64,000 bases of DNA from Chytridium lagenaria (taxonomy: Eukaryota > Chytridiomycota > Chytridiomycetes > Chytridiales > Chytridiaceae), in contig JAHLKC010000137.1 in NCBI GenBank assembly GCA_025449115.1, forward strand, positions 49,371-113,370, read 5' to 3'. Position 1 is the first letter of the stretch; the number at the start of each line of letters is the position of its first letter. Under the pieces are notes generated by a model. It made no database searches, was not told the DNA's origin, and saw only the letters and a list, made by a program, of their open reading frames with translations. Made by a program: the position numbers and the translations under genes. Positions 46,892-55,365 of the stretch are shown one piece after another.

Positions 46892-47299
46892 TTGCTTTCC
46901 GCCCCAATTGATAACACTGTAAGGCATGCGGCTGGCTTACCAGAACTCGACATTTTTGATAACATTGTACAACTTGAGCCGGATGATGGTCGTGATGGGT
47001 ATTGTAACGGTGAATTCGAAGCCTTGGAGGATGCCAAGAGAATGGAGGAGGTCGACATAATTGACAACAATATAAATGACGACATTGAGAACCATGATGA
47101 GAATGATGACGACAATGAGGGTGCAGAGGACAATGATAACAACAATGACAACAAGGTTGACGGGTTAAGTGATATAGATGGAATTTATTCAAATGATATT
47201 GGTGTGGATAACGAAGATGGGGCTCTAGATGATGAGGGTGACGACGATTTTGGCATTAACATTAACCATAAGCATACGACTGTTAAATACATAACCTGA
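46892..47299 (+). CDS. acidic Asp/Asn-rich ORF
   Basis: A 135-codon frame with a strongly acidic low-complexity centre (NHDENDDDNEGAEDNDNNND). A following 66-codon frame (47321-47521) has LVLLYHMVTKNNLTHKAYNA and the Cys motif WRCPKGYQFFC. No family recognised; both could belong to a decayed DNA transposon. Confidence 0.25.
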   Translation: MLSAPIDNTVRHAAGLPELDIFDNIVQLEPDDGRDGYCNGEFEALEDAKRMEEVDIIDNNINDDIENHDENDDDNEGAEDNDNNNDNKVDGLSDIDGIYSNDIGVDNEDGALDDEGDDDFGININHKHTTVKYIT

Positions 47300-47521
47300 C
47301 TATTTAATGATCTAGGTACAATGAATATCAAATTACTGTGGAATAGGATAAAGGACAATGAGGACACCCAAAATCTTGTTCTTCTATATCATATGGTTAC
47401 AAAGAACAACCTCACGCATAAAGCGTATAACGCGATGATAAGCTCACCGTACTTCCAACAAACACAATTAAAAGGTACATGGAGGTGCCCGAAGGGTTAT
47501 CAATTTTTTTGTGTCACTTGA

Positions 47522-48190
47522 ATTAATATGAAATGTAGCCCTCGTTGCGGTGAGTACAGAATAGCAATTACCCTTAAGGAAACTGTCAAAATTGACAGAC
47601 GTACAAGCCTAGCTTACATCTTTCCACAGGTGTCGCACTCAAACTGTTGTCGCTCTTCGGAAGTGAGGTGGGTTATAAGGGCCTGTGGGTTAGAAGGTTA
47701 GATAATATTTTATATATAAACCACAATGAAATTGACGAGCGTATAAAGAATGAAAGAAGTTAACATGAAAAGTTGAAACCGACGTAACAACGGACAAAGG
47801 AATTATAAAAAAGTGAACGTATTTTTATTTTAAAATTAATATACATACAATTAATATATATACAATTAATGATACGCGAATAAGGAGAATAGTTAAGAAA
47901 ATGAAATAAACAAATAAAATAGGATATAAAAATATAAAAAAATGATTAATATGGATATCAAGAAAGTAAAATAATGTGAAGGCGCGCGGACATCAAGCTC
48001 ACGCGCAAGCATCGCGCTCACGCGTGCCTTCACGCGCTCAAGTAAGTATATAAAACATAAAAAAATGATAAGTATTTAAATAAATATTAAGTAAATAAAT
48101 ATAAAAAATAAATATATAAATAAGTTTAAAAAAAGAATAAATAATTAAATAAATAAAGAAAATGTAACACAATGAGTAACGTAATACAAA
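47522..48190. other. A/T-rich non-coding stretch
   Basis: Very A/T-rich from about 47820 to 48180 with a G/C-rich CGCGC-containing patch at about 47980-48035. No gene seen. Confidence 0.6.
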
Positions 48191-48211
48191 GGAGGGGGTT
48201 CGAACCCCTCC
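48191..48211. repeat. palindrome with tRNA B-box-like core
   Basis: A near-perfect palindrome around GGTTCGAACCCC. The core matches the TFIIIC B-box consensus GGTTCGANNCC. First of six similar sites in 1 kb. Confidence 0.7.
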
Positions 48212-48255
48212 AGTATAAGGGGTTAGCGACACGTCGCTCTAAAAACAATTACAAA

Positions 48256-48294
48256 AACAGCGATTCTGAGACCGCCGGTCTCAGAATCGCTGTT
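48256..48294. repeat. 19-bp-arm perfect inverted repeat
   Basis: AACAGCGATTCTGAGACCG and its exact reverse complement separated by one base. It is flanked by A and T runs, and is the first of two similar hairpins. Confidence 0.95.
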
Positions 48295-48346
48295 TTTTTA
48301 ATTGTTTCTTAGAATGGCAAATGTCACTAAAAGAAACAATTAAAAA

Positions 48347-48384
48347 AACAACGATTCTGAGACCGCGGTCTCAAAATCGTCGTT
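48347..48384. repeat. second, imperfect copy of the large hairpin
   Basis: AACAACGATTCTGAGACC with a nearly complementary right arm ending CGTCGTT. The flanks AATTGTTTCTT/AAGAAACAATT and GACAAATGTCACT repeat around both hairpins, so the pair is a roughly 90-bp tandem unit, two copies. Confidence 0.85.
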
Positions 48385-48490
48385 TTTTTAATTGATTCTT
48401 AAAGCGACAAATGTCACTATAAGAACCAAAAAAAAATACTAAGAACAAAATGTTAAAACACCACTGAACGGAGAAAAAAAAAAAAAACAA

Positions 48491-48520
48491 CTGCAGAGAG
48501 GGTTCGAACCCCTCATGCAG
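48491..48520. repeat. B-box-like palindrome, array copy 1
   Basis: CTGCAG/GAGGG arms around GGTTCGAACCCC. The same unit recurs at 48685-48714 (with one change in the core), 48845-48872 and 49019-49048. Confidence 0.9.
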
Positions 48521-48684
48521 TAGGATGGAATAGAGTTGGAGTGGAAAGTGGAGGAGCCAGTGGTTGGTGAGTGGTGGATGGTGGTGTAGGTGGTGGTGTC
48601 GGGGGGTCGGTGAATGGTGCGGCGGTTGGTGGTGGTCGGTGGTGGTGGTTGATGGGGAGTGGTCGAGGGGTGGAAAGAGAAGAA

Positions 48685-48714
48685 CTGCAGAGAGGGTTTG
48701 AACCCCTCATGCAG
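48685..48714. repeat. B-box-like palindrome, array copy 2
   Basis: Same 30-bp palindrome with GGTTTGAACCCC as core. Confidence 0.85.
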
Positions 48715-48844
48715 TTGGAAGAGGTTGGGGTTGGGGGGTCAGTGAGTGGTGTAGGTGGTGGTGTAGGTGGTGGTGTCGGGGGGTCGGTGGATGGTGCGGT
48801 GGTGGTGGTTGATGGGGAGTGGTCGAGGGATGGGAGAGAAAGAA

Positions 48845-48872
48845 CTGCAGAGGGTTCGAACCCCTCATGCAG
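48845..48872. repeat. B-box-like palindrome, array copy 3
   Basis: As copy 1 but two bases shorter in the left arm. Confidence 0.85.
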
Positions 48873-49018
48873 TTGGAAGAGGGTGGGATCGGGGGGTTGG
48901 TGAGTGGTGTTGGGTGGTGGTGTAGGTGGGTGTCGGGGGGTCGGTGAGTGGTGCGGCGGTTGGTGGTGGTCGGTGGTGGTGGTGGATGGGGAGTGGTCGA
49001 GGAATGGAGAGAGAAAAA

Positions 49019-49048
49019 CTGCAGAGAGGGTTCGAACCCCTCATGCAG
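49019..49048. repeat. B-box-like palindrome, array copy 4
   Basis: Identical in core and arms to copy 1. Confidence 0.9.
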
Positions 49049-49129
49049 TTGGAAGAGGGTGGGATTGGGGGTTTGTGAGTGGTGTTGGGTGGTGGTGTAG
49101 GTGGTGGGTGATGGTGTGAGGAGGATAAC

Positions 49130-49157
49130 GGCATGAGGGGGTCGAACCCTCTATGCC
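49130..49157. repeat. B-box-like palindrome, diverged copy
   Basis: GGCATGAG...TATGCC arms around GGTCGAACCCTC. Both arms changed together compared with the other copies, so pairing is kept. Confidence 0.7.
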
Positions 49158-49348
49158 GTCGGATTGAAATTCGTTTTTTCAAAAAAAAAGGGGGAAACAG
49201 GGCCTGCTTATGTGAAAAAAGCAAATGTAATTAATATATTTGAAAATAATTAAATAATAATATTCAATGTATTACAAAATAAATATAAGTAATAACATTA
49301 TCTCAGCAAATCACGGGAGGTGATCGTATGTCATACAAACAGAATAAA

Positions 49349-49890
49349 TGTGAGGGAACGTCCTTAAGTGGGGAAGGTTCCGAGGAATATCATGAATATT
49401 TCTAACAATAAGAGGATAGTTTTCTAGCTGAATTTTATTTAATGTCCAGCTGTCCTTTTTATAGGGACAAAGAACAAAGGTAAGTGAAAAAGCGCGTAAA
49501 AAGAAAGGAGAAAGAAAAGCGCGTAAAAGAATAGAAAAAGGGACGCGAAAAGGTGAGAGTCATGGAAAAAAGGAGGGGTCCTTCTTCAGAAGACTGTAGC
49601 GACGTCTCGTCGTTAAACGACGTTGTCGGGGTCCTCATCACGAGAAGGAAAGGGGTCGACCGGTGCTAGATAGGGGTCGACGATGGAAAAAGAAAAAGGA
49701 AGGAAAGTAAAGATGGAAAAGAGAGTTAGCCTTTTTTAGAAAGGTGGAAAAAGAAAGAAAACAAACATAGAAAGAATATAACTTATGGAAAGAAATTCAT
49801 CGTGGAAAATATCGTTCATGGAAAAAATAAGATTATAAGGTGAGACAAGGATTTCTATAATATCCGTAGGAAAATGGTTTTTCCGTGACA
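49349..49890 (-). repeat. 3' LTR of the chromovirus
   Basis: On the minus strand it follows a short G-rich tract (GTAGGGGGG) and starts TGTCACGG. A likely end CCCTCACA at 49349 gives 542 bp with TG...CA termini. The left boundary is inferred because the other LTR is missing. Confidence 0.6.
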
Positions 49891-49895
49891 CCCCC

Positions 49896-51286
49896 CTACA
49901 AGAGCCGAAGGGTCGTAGGCGATGACGGAAAGGAAAAACCGAAGAAGAATGAAGGAGAAAAGAAGGAAAAGGGACTTAGAAAGGAAAGGAGGAGAGAAGA
50001 GAGAAAAAGAAAAATTGATCGCGCAAATGGAGACGAAAACGCGTAGAGATGGGAGACGAAACGCGTTTTGAAGTCGGGAGGGACAGTTAATCCTCGGGAG
50101 GTATATCTGAAGCTTGAATTTCCGGAAAAGTCCTTGTGGAGGACTAGTTGTTGAGAGAGGAGTTTGACGTCTGCCTTGATTCTATCACGCAGTTCTTGGT
50201 CGAATGGAAGCCATGTGTTGTATATTGGTGAGTGGTTTTGCCATTTGATGAGTGCTTGTCGTTGTCCTCGACCGCGGAGTGTCTTGAGAGTACGGAGGGC
50301 GAGGAGGCGTTCAACGGATCTCTCTGCTTGAGGAAGTGACGATAGAGGGTGAGGACCGTCAGTGTCCCAGTAATAAGGACGCAGTTTTTCAGGATGGATC
50401 ACCGGATGGATACCCCAGGATTGAGGGAGCTCGAGCCCGATAGGATGTGCCGACGCGTTCAATGATCTTGTAGGGACCGGTGTACACGGGGCCGAGCTTT
50501 TGAGGGTCGATCTCGAGCATTCGGTGGAAGAACGTCTTGGCGTGAAGAAGAACGAGGTCGCCAATGTGAAAAGGGTCTTCCAGTCGTCGGATTTGCTTGC
50601 TCGGCTTGCCTGTCTTGAGCGTCTTGGATGGCGATTTTGGCTTTGGAGTACCAGGTCCTAAGGTTGCGGAGCGGCATGGGGTCCATGGGCGTCAAGAGAG
50701 ATCGAGGAGAGAGCGTGGATGGCGTCCGGTGTCGAGCAAAAGGTGTGTAACCTGTTGAGGCGTTCATGGTGTCGTTTATGGCGTGTTCGACGATGTGTAG
50801 GTACTGATCCCAATCGTTTTGATAGAAGTGAACGAACTCGCGGAGAGCTTGAATGATCCACTGGTTCTTATTTTCAGTCTGGCCGTCGGTTTGAGTGGTA
50901 AGAGGAGGAGATAGTCTGCTTGACTCGAGAGACTTCATCAGCGCGTTCCAGAAGTCACTGATGAATTTTGAGTCTCGATCGCTGATAATATGCTTGGGGA
51001 GGCCGTGATGTCGCCATACAGTTCGTAGGAAGAGTTCGGCGATGTCCTGAGCGGTGGATGTCGTGTTTGTTGCAGCGATGTGAACGCGTTTTGAAGCGGA
51101 GTCAACGACGACCATAATGTAATCGAGTTTTGTGTCGAGAGTGGTTGGCATGGGGCCCATGAAGTCGATCGAGACGGTTTCCCAGCGATGTTCGGGGGCG
51201 TTGTGTGGCTCCAACAAGCCGTATGGGAGGTGACGCGCGACCTTGTTGCGTTGGCAGGAGTCGCAGAACTTGACGTATCGTTTCAC
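49896..51286 (-). pseudogene. chromovirus integrase and chromodomain (two frames)
   Basis: Zinc finger HHDVKRYVKFCDSCQRNK, core with VSIDFMGPMPTTLDTKLDYI (first Asp), DRDSKF (second Asp) and TDGQTENKN (Glu). Then FHIGDLVLLHAKTFF and LGPVYTGPYKII (GPY/F module), and after a frame change a chromodomain: VERLLALRTLKTLRGRGQ and ALIKWQNHSPIYNTWLPFDQ. Chromodomains of this kind guide insertion to modified chromatin. The break lies at about 50460-50560. Confidence 0.85.
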
Positions 51287-53085
51287 ATCATGATGGAGTC
51301 GTGGCCAGTGATAATTCCGGGAGATTCTTTCCGACGTTCGTTCCCAGTTGTTATGGATGACTGGTCCTTCGTTGTGAGCAAGACGTATGAGTCGTTGACG
51401 GATGGTGAGGGGACGTAAAGCCGAAGGTCGTTCCCAGCCGTGTAGTAAAGAAGTCCTCGGCTGAGAAAGTAGCGCAACACCGCCGTCTTCAGATGCTTTG
51501 GGATCTTGAGTTGGCGAAAATCGGCCTTGGGGTTTACGTTGTCGTCAAGATAGGTGTTGATGTCTTTGAAGAACTCATCCGTTGGTAGGGCGTTCTTGAT
51601 GTCGTCTAGAATGTCATTGGTGATGGTCGAAAGGGAATTCAACGAGATGTGAGGATCGGTGGCGGCGTCCTTGGCATGTGGTCGTCTGGAGAGAGCGTCA
51701 GCGATGGTGTTCCAGTTTCCTGGCGTCCATTCTATGACGAAGTCTTGGGCAAGGAGGTCTGCCAGCCATCGATGGTGGACGGGACGGAGCTTGGGTTGAT
51801 CCAGGATGTATTGAAGGGAGCGATGATCCGTGAACACCTTGACCTGTCGCCCCGTGATGTAGTGACGGTGAGTTCTGAAGGCTTCAACCAGGGCGAGGAT
51901 CTCTCCGAGATATGGATGATACTTGCGTTCGCTGACGTTGCATTTTCTTGACGCGTAGGCAATGGGTACTTCGTGTCCCTCGTCATCAGGTTGGGCGACG
52001 TAACTGCCGACGGCTGATTCGGACCAGTCGGTGTAGAGATGAACGGGTCTTGTTGGATCGAAGAGACTGAGGACTTGAGGGGAGATGAGAGCTCTTTTGA
52101 CCTTCTCGAAGACCGCTTGACTTGCTGGAGACCAGATGAAGGGAGCGGGGCGTTTCTTGTTTCCGGCACCTCTTAGGAGTTCAGTCAGAGGGGCGAGAAG
52201 ACTGGCGTGTCGAGAGATGAATCGATGAATCGTGTTTGCGAGACCTATGAAGGAGCGGAGTTCTGTCCAGGAGGTAGGGGATTCGAAATCTTGAATAGCC
52301 TTAACTCGTGATGGAAGAACCTCTAGGTGACCGCGAGAAACGTGGAATCCTAGGTATTCGACTTCGGAAGTGAAGAAGGCGCACTTGTGAAGGCGGCAAT
52401 GAAGTTGGTGTTCCTGAAGTCGGGCCAAGACTTTGCGTAAGTGTTCTTCATGTTCCTCCTGTGTTTCTGAGAATACCAAGATGTCGTCCATGTAGGCGAT
52501 GAGGAACTCGTCGACGTAGTCTTGAAAGATGCTATTGACCATTGACTGGAAGGTGGCTGGGGCGTTTGCGAGACCGAAAGGCATAACGACCCATTCAAAG
52601 TGGCCGTACTTAGTGCGAAAGGCAGTCTTGTGGGTATCTTCAGGGGTGATGCGAATTTGATGATATCCAGAAGCGAGGTCGAGCTTTGAGAAATACTTTG
52701 CCTTACGAAGCCTGTCGAGGATCTCGGTGATGTTTGGGAGCGCCGTTCTGTTCTTGACTGTATTCTTGTTGAGGGCGCGGTAATCGATGACCAACCTAAG
52801 TTTGCCGGCCTGAGCGATGTAGAAGATAGGAGCGCCGTATGCGAGGATGATGGCTTGATTCTCCCATTGTCGAGGAGAAACTCGAGCTCTTTCTTGAGGG
52901 ATGCGAGTTCTTCTTCTGAGAGAGGGTAGATGGGGCGATGCGGGGGCTTTGCCGTGGAATCCTCGAGCTCGATCTTGTGATTGAAAGACGTGAAGGAGGA
53001 GTGCCAATGTATTCCGAGAAGACGGTGGGGAATTCCTTGACCATTGCTTTGATATTGTCTGGGAGGTTGGCGAGAACCTGAGCAT
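51283..53085 (-). pseudogene. chromovirus reverse transcriptase and RNase H
   Basis: RT: GKLRLVIDYRALNKNTVKN, FSKLDLASGYHQIRI, FGLANAPATFQSMVN and the catalytic IAYMDDILVFS; RNase H: DWSESAVGSYVAQ, EILALVEAF, FTDHRSLQYIL, ADALSRRPH. The N-terminal about 70 codons of this frame are out of frame. The real upstream RT sequence (KPPHRPIYPLSEEELASLKK) lies in another frame, so at least two one-base changes separate protease from RT. Confidence 0.85.
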
Positions 53086-53660
53086 CCTTGTCGTTGGCGT
53101 CGCTTGTGGTCTTGAGTATGTGATCTTGCTCTGGAGGGGGAGACGCGTCTTGAGAGAGGTGGTGACAGGAGGCGGATAGCATTTCCGCGAGGTCCTTGAT
53201 GTTGACGACTCCGATTCTTGCTCCAGGCTGTTTTGCGAGTTTGTTGAAGGTCTTGGCCGAGATGTGATCGACTTGGATGGGGGAGTAGTCCTTGCAGATC
53301 CAACGATGGTCGGCGAACATGACGGTATTGTTTTTCCAGTCGATGCGAGGGTTGATTGCAGTTAACCAGTCCTTCCCTAGGATGACATCGTAAGCGATAG
53401 GGGCGGAAACAAAATCTTGAGAGACAGTGTATCGGTCGATGTTGAGGGTAAGGTTCTTGAAAAGGCGTCCGCGAACCGTTCTTGAGGTGGGTGCGGCGAG
53501 TTTTATATTGAACTTGTCTTCTTTAGTGGGAGATGAGACCGAATAAGCGAGGGATTCTTTGACGAAGGAGTGAGTGGCTCCTCCGTCTATAAGGATCTTG
53601 GCGGCTCGGTTGTTGATCGTGCCTTGAATGACGAGAAGGCTTTCGTAAGATTCTTGAGGC
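52796..53660 (-). pseudogene. chromovirus protease region
   Basis: KILIDGGATHSFVKESLA (near 53600-53550) is the catalytic Asp motif of a clan AA protease, with DGGA. VILGKDWLTAINPRIDW is the second conserved segment. The frame runs into RT after changes near 53000 and 52870. Confidence 0.7.
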
Positions 53661-53676
53661 CTGAGGTGATGGCTTG

Positions 53677-54634
53677 CTAGGGTGGAGTGTTGATGAGGTC
53701 TTTTAGAGGTGTTTGCGAGGAGGGAGCATCGTCACCAGTGGAGTTCGCGGGTCCACTGTTGACTTCTGCGCGCTCGACCTCTGGACTTGGGTGCAGCCCA
53801 GAGGGAGCGCGCGCTGCAGGGTCTTTAAGTCTGAGAGCCAGCCTGTCGGCTGTTGCCGACGGTGAGCTCTTCTTCTTCTTCTTCGTCATCGTCGTCCTCG
53901 TAGGCCTCGAAGTTGTTGGAGCGGCTTTGTTTTGGGCGACGAATACCGGGGGCGTTGCAGTCCTCGTACTTGTGGTCATGTGAGCGGCAGTAGGTGCACC
54001 AACCGTTGTTGCGATAGGTGAGTTTTTCTTGTTCGGTAAGCCTGGTACGAGTGGCTTGGGTGTTGTCGATTTCCATGGGAGCGGGTCCTTGGTTACTTGG
54101 CTTGTCTCTAGGTCGAAAATTCCGCCGATGGCCCTGCTGATCTCTGCCCTTGTTGTCGCGGGAATGGTTTCCTTCACGCCAATGGAAATCGTCGAGTCGC
54201 TCAGTTTCCGCTGAAGTCGAACAAGGTCGTTCTGGATCTGGAAAAGGTCTTCATTGGTACGGAGGATGGGCTTGAGACCTCGTCGGTACTTGTAGCAGAG
54301 GATAACTTCAGGGTAGATGATACCGGATCCTTCGATAGCTGCCACTAACTCGTTGAACTGTTGTGAATAGAGAGTGGCCGCCTTCTTTTGTTCGATTTTG
54401 TCGAGAGCGTCCAATGCTTGTTGGAGGGTGAGGGAGGAGGAGAATGCGTCGCGAACCCATTTGCAGTAGTCGGACCATGTCATCGTGTGTCGAGTGTCAG
54501 GGTCGATCCTTCGCCAGTAGGTGAGCGCGATACCGTCAAGGCCGGTGGAGATCCAATCGACGTAGGTCTTTTGATTACGGTATCTTGGTTCCTCAAAGTC
54601 TCCAAGGAAGTCGTAAAGTCTGGCGTCCTCTGCG
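53677..54634 (-). pseudogene. chromovirus gag, N-terminally truncated
   Basis: Capsid-like MTWSDYCKWVRDAFSSSLTL and YSQQFNELVAAIEGSGIIYP (retrotransposon gag family). Upstream codons remain open to the telomeric block (WISTGLDGIALTYWRRIDPD, FLGDFEEPRYRNQ), so the protein is cut before its start. A frame change near 54050 leads to the zinc knuckle CTYCRSHDHKYEDC and an acidic tail. Confidence 0.8.
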
Positions 54635-54719
54635 GTTAGGGTTAGGGGTTAGGGTTAGGGGTGAAGTTAGGGTTAGGGTTAGGGTTAGGGTTAGGGGTAG
54701 AGTTAGGGGTAGGGTTAGG
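54635..54719 (+). repeat. interstitial telomeric repeats, G-rich strand on +
   Basis: About a dozen TTAGGG units with variants (TTAGGGG, a GTGAAG interruption, AGAGTTAGGGG). The G-rich strand runs 5' to 3' towards the right, as at a right-hand chromosome end. It joins the truncated chromovirus gag directly on the left and the 3' end of a Penelope-like element on the right. Confidence 0.95.
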
Positions 54720-54915
54720 TGGGGAGGAGTGTAGACTATGGTAAACCGATTAAGAACCTTCTTTGGTGGAAGTAAGGCTCAAGCTTAGGAGGAAGAGGGT
54801 TTTCTTAGGTTTTGGGTTTTAGAGTTTGGGTTTTAGAGTTAGGGTGGAAGGAGTTCTCTAAGTGTGGAAGGTGGCCAGGGTGTTTTGTTGGTCAGTCAAA
54901 CAAAGGTTTATTGCC

Positions 54916-54952
54916 GCAGGACGTTTCGGGTTTGTGGACCCTCTTCAGCTAC
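54916..54952 (-). ncRNA. hammerhead ribozyme, copy A
   Basis: Read 5' to 3' on the minus strand: stem I GUAG, core CUGAAGA (consensus CUGANGA), stem II GGGU-loop CCACAA-ACCC, core GAA, stem III ACGU, cleavage base C, then stem I CUGC closing with GUAG (one G-U). All invariant core positions are present. Stem III is the self-complementary ACGU, typical of minimal type I motifs in retroelements that act as dimers. Predicted cleavage lies between 54920 and 54919. Confidence 0.85.
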
Positions 54953-55284
54953 AAAACAGATATAAGAATAACGAACAAAACAACAAACTGCAAACCTTCA
55001 ACAGTAAACGAGTAACCAAAAGGTGGAGATGATTACATTGGATGAAGAAGAGAAAACAAGTGCTATAAGACAGTATTTATAGCAAAAATAAAACCAAACT
55101 CAAAATACAGTAAAGAAGAATCGATTAGAAATCATTTCAAAGCCCAACATGATTAGAAATGATTAAAAATGCTTAACAATCAAAAACTTATAACTAAGTG
55201 GAGGAATGCTTACAAATGATTAAAAATAATTTGTAATCTTAGAAAAAGTAAAAGATGAAAAGTAAACTAAACGAATCACGTGAC

Positions 55285-55365
55285 TAACGCGTCTTGCACG
55301 CGTCAGACACGGTAACTGTAGCCCAAAGAATTAAAAACGCGTAAAAAACGTGAAAAAACGCGTGA
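55285..55365. promoter_or_regulatory. cluster of four ACGCGT boxes around the RT stop codon
   Basis: ACGCGT at 55287, 55298, 55337 and 55358, plus a CACGTG at about 55278. ACGCGT is the MCB core bound by MBF at S-phase genes in fungi. The same cluster occurs in the other two copies. A regulatory role is inferred only. Confidence 0.35.

Larger units (their letters stand above)
48530..49130. repeat. G/T-rich minisatellite between palindromes
   Basis: Degenerate GGTGGT/GTGGTG-rich DNA in roughly 160-200-bp higher-order units, each ending with one of the B-box-like palindromes. Open frames across it are compositional artefacts. The G-rich strand could form quadruplexes. Confidence 0.8.
49349..54634 (-). 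mobile_element. chromovirus (Ty3/gypsy with chromodomain), 5' end lost
   Basis: Minus-strand element with gag (CCHC), protease, RT, RNase H, integrase with GPY module and a chromodomain, then a 3' LTR. The gag frame is still open where TTAGGG repeats begin at 54635, so the N-terminal gag codons, PBS and 5' LTR are gone. Several frame breaks interrupt pol. Confidence 0.88.

Noticed and set aside
48571..49119. Gly/Val-rich plus-strand and Pro/His-rich minus-strand open frames
   Set aside because: They are reading frames through G/T-rich minisatellite DNA and repeat with its units; no start context or family.
48191..49157. tRNA genes or gene fragments at the GGTTCGAACCCC sites
   Set aside because: Only T-arm/B-box-like palindromes are present; I find no A box, anticodon arm or acceptor stem at the right distance.
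48236..49157. CRISPR-like array of palindromic repeats
   Set aside because: Few copies, spacers are themselves repetitive minisatellite, no cas genes, and the host is eukaryotic.
54812..55015. Short plus-strand frame repeated in all three PLE copies (also 58699-58902 and 62589-62792)
   Set aside because: It lies antisense to the 3' region and overlaps the hammerhead; its conservation is explained by the near identity of the copies.
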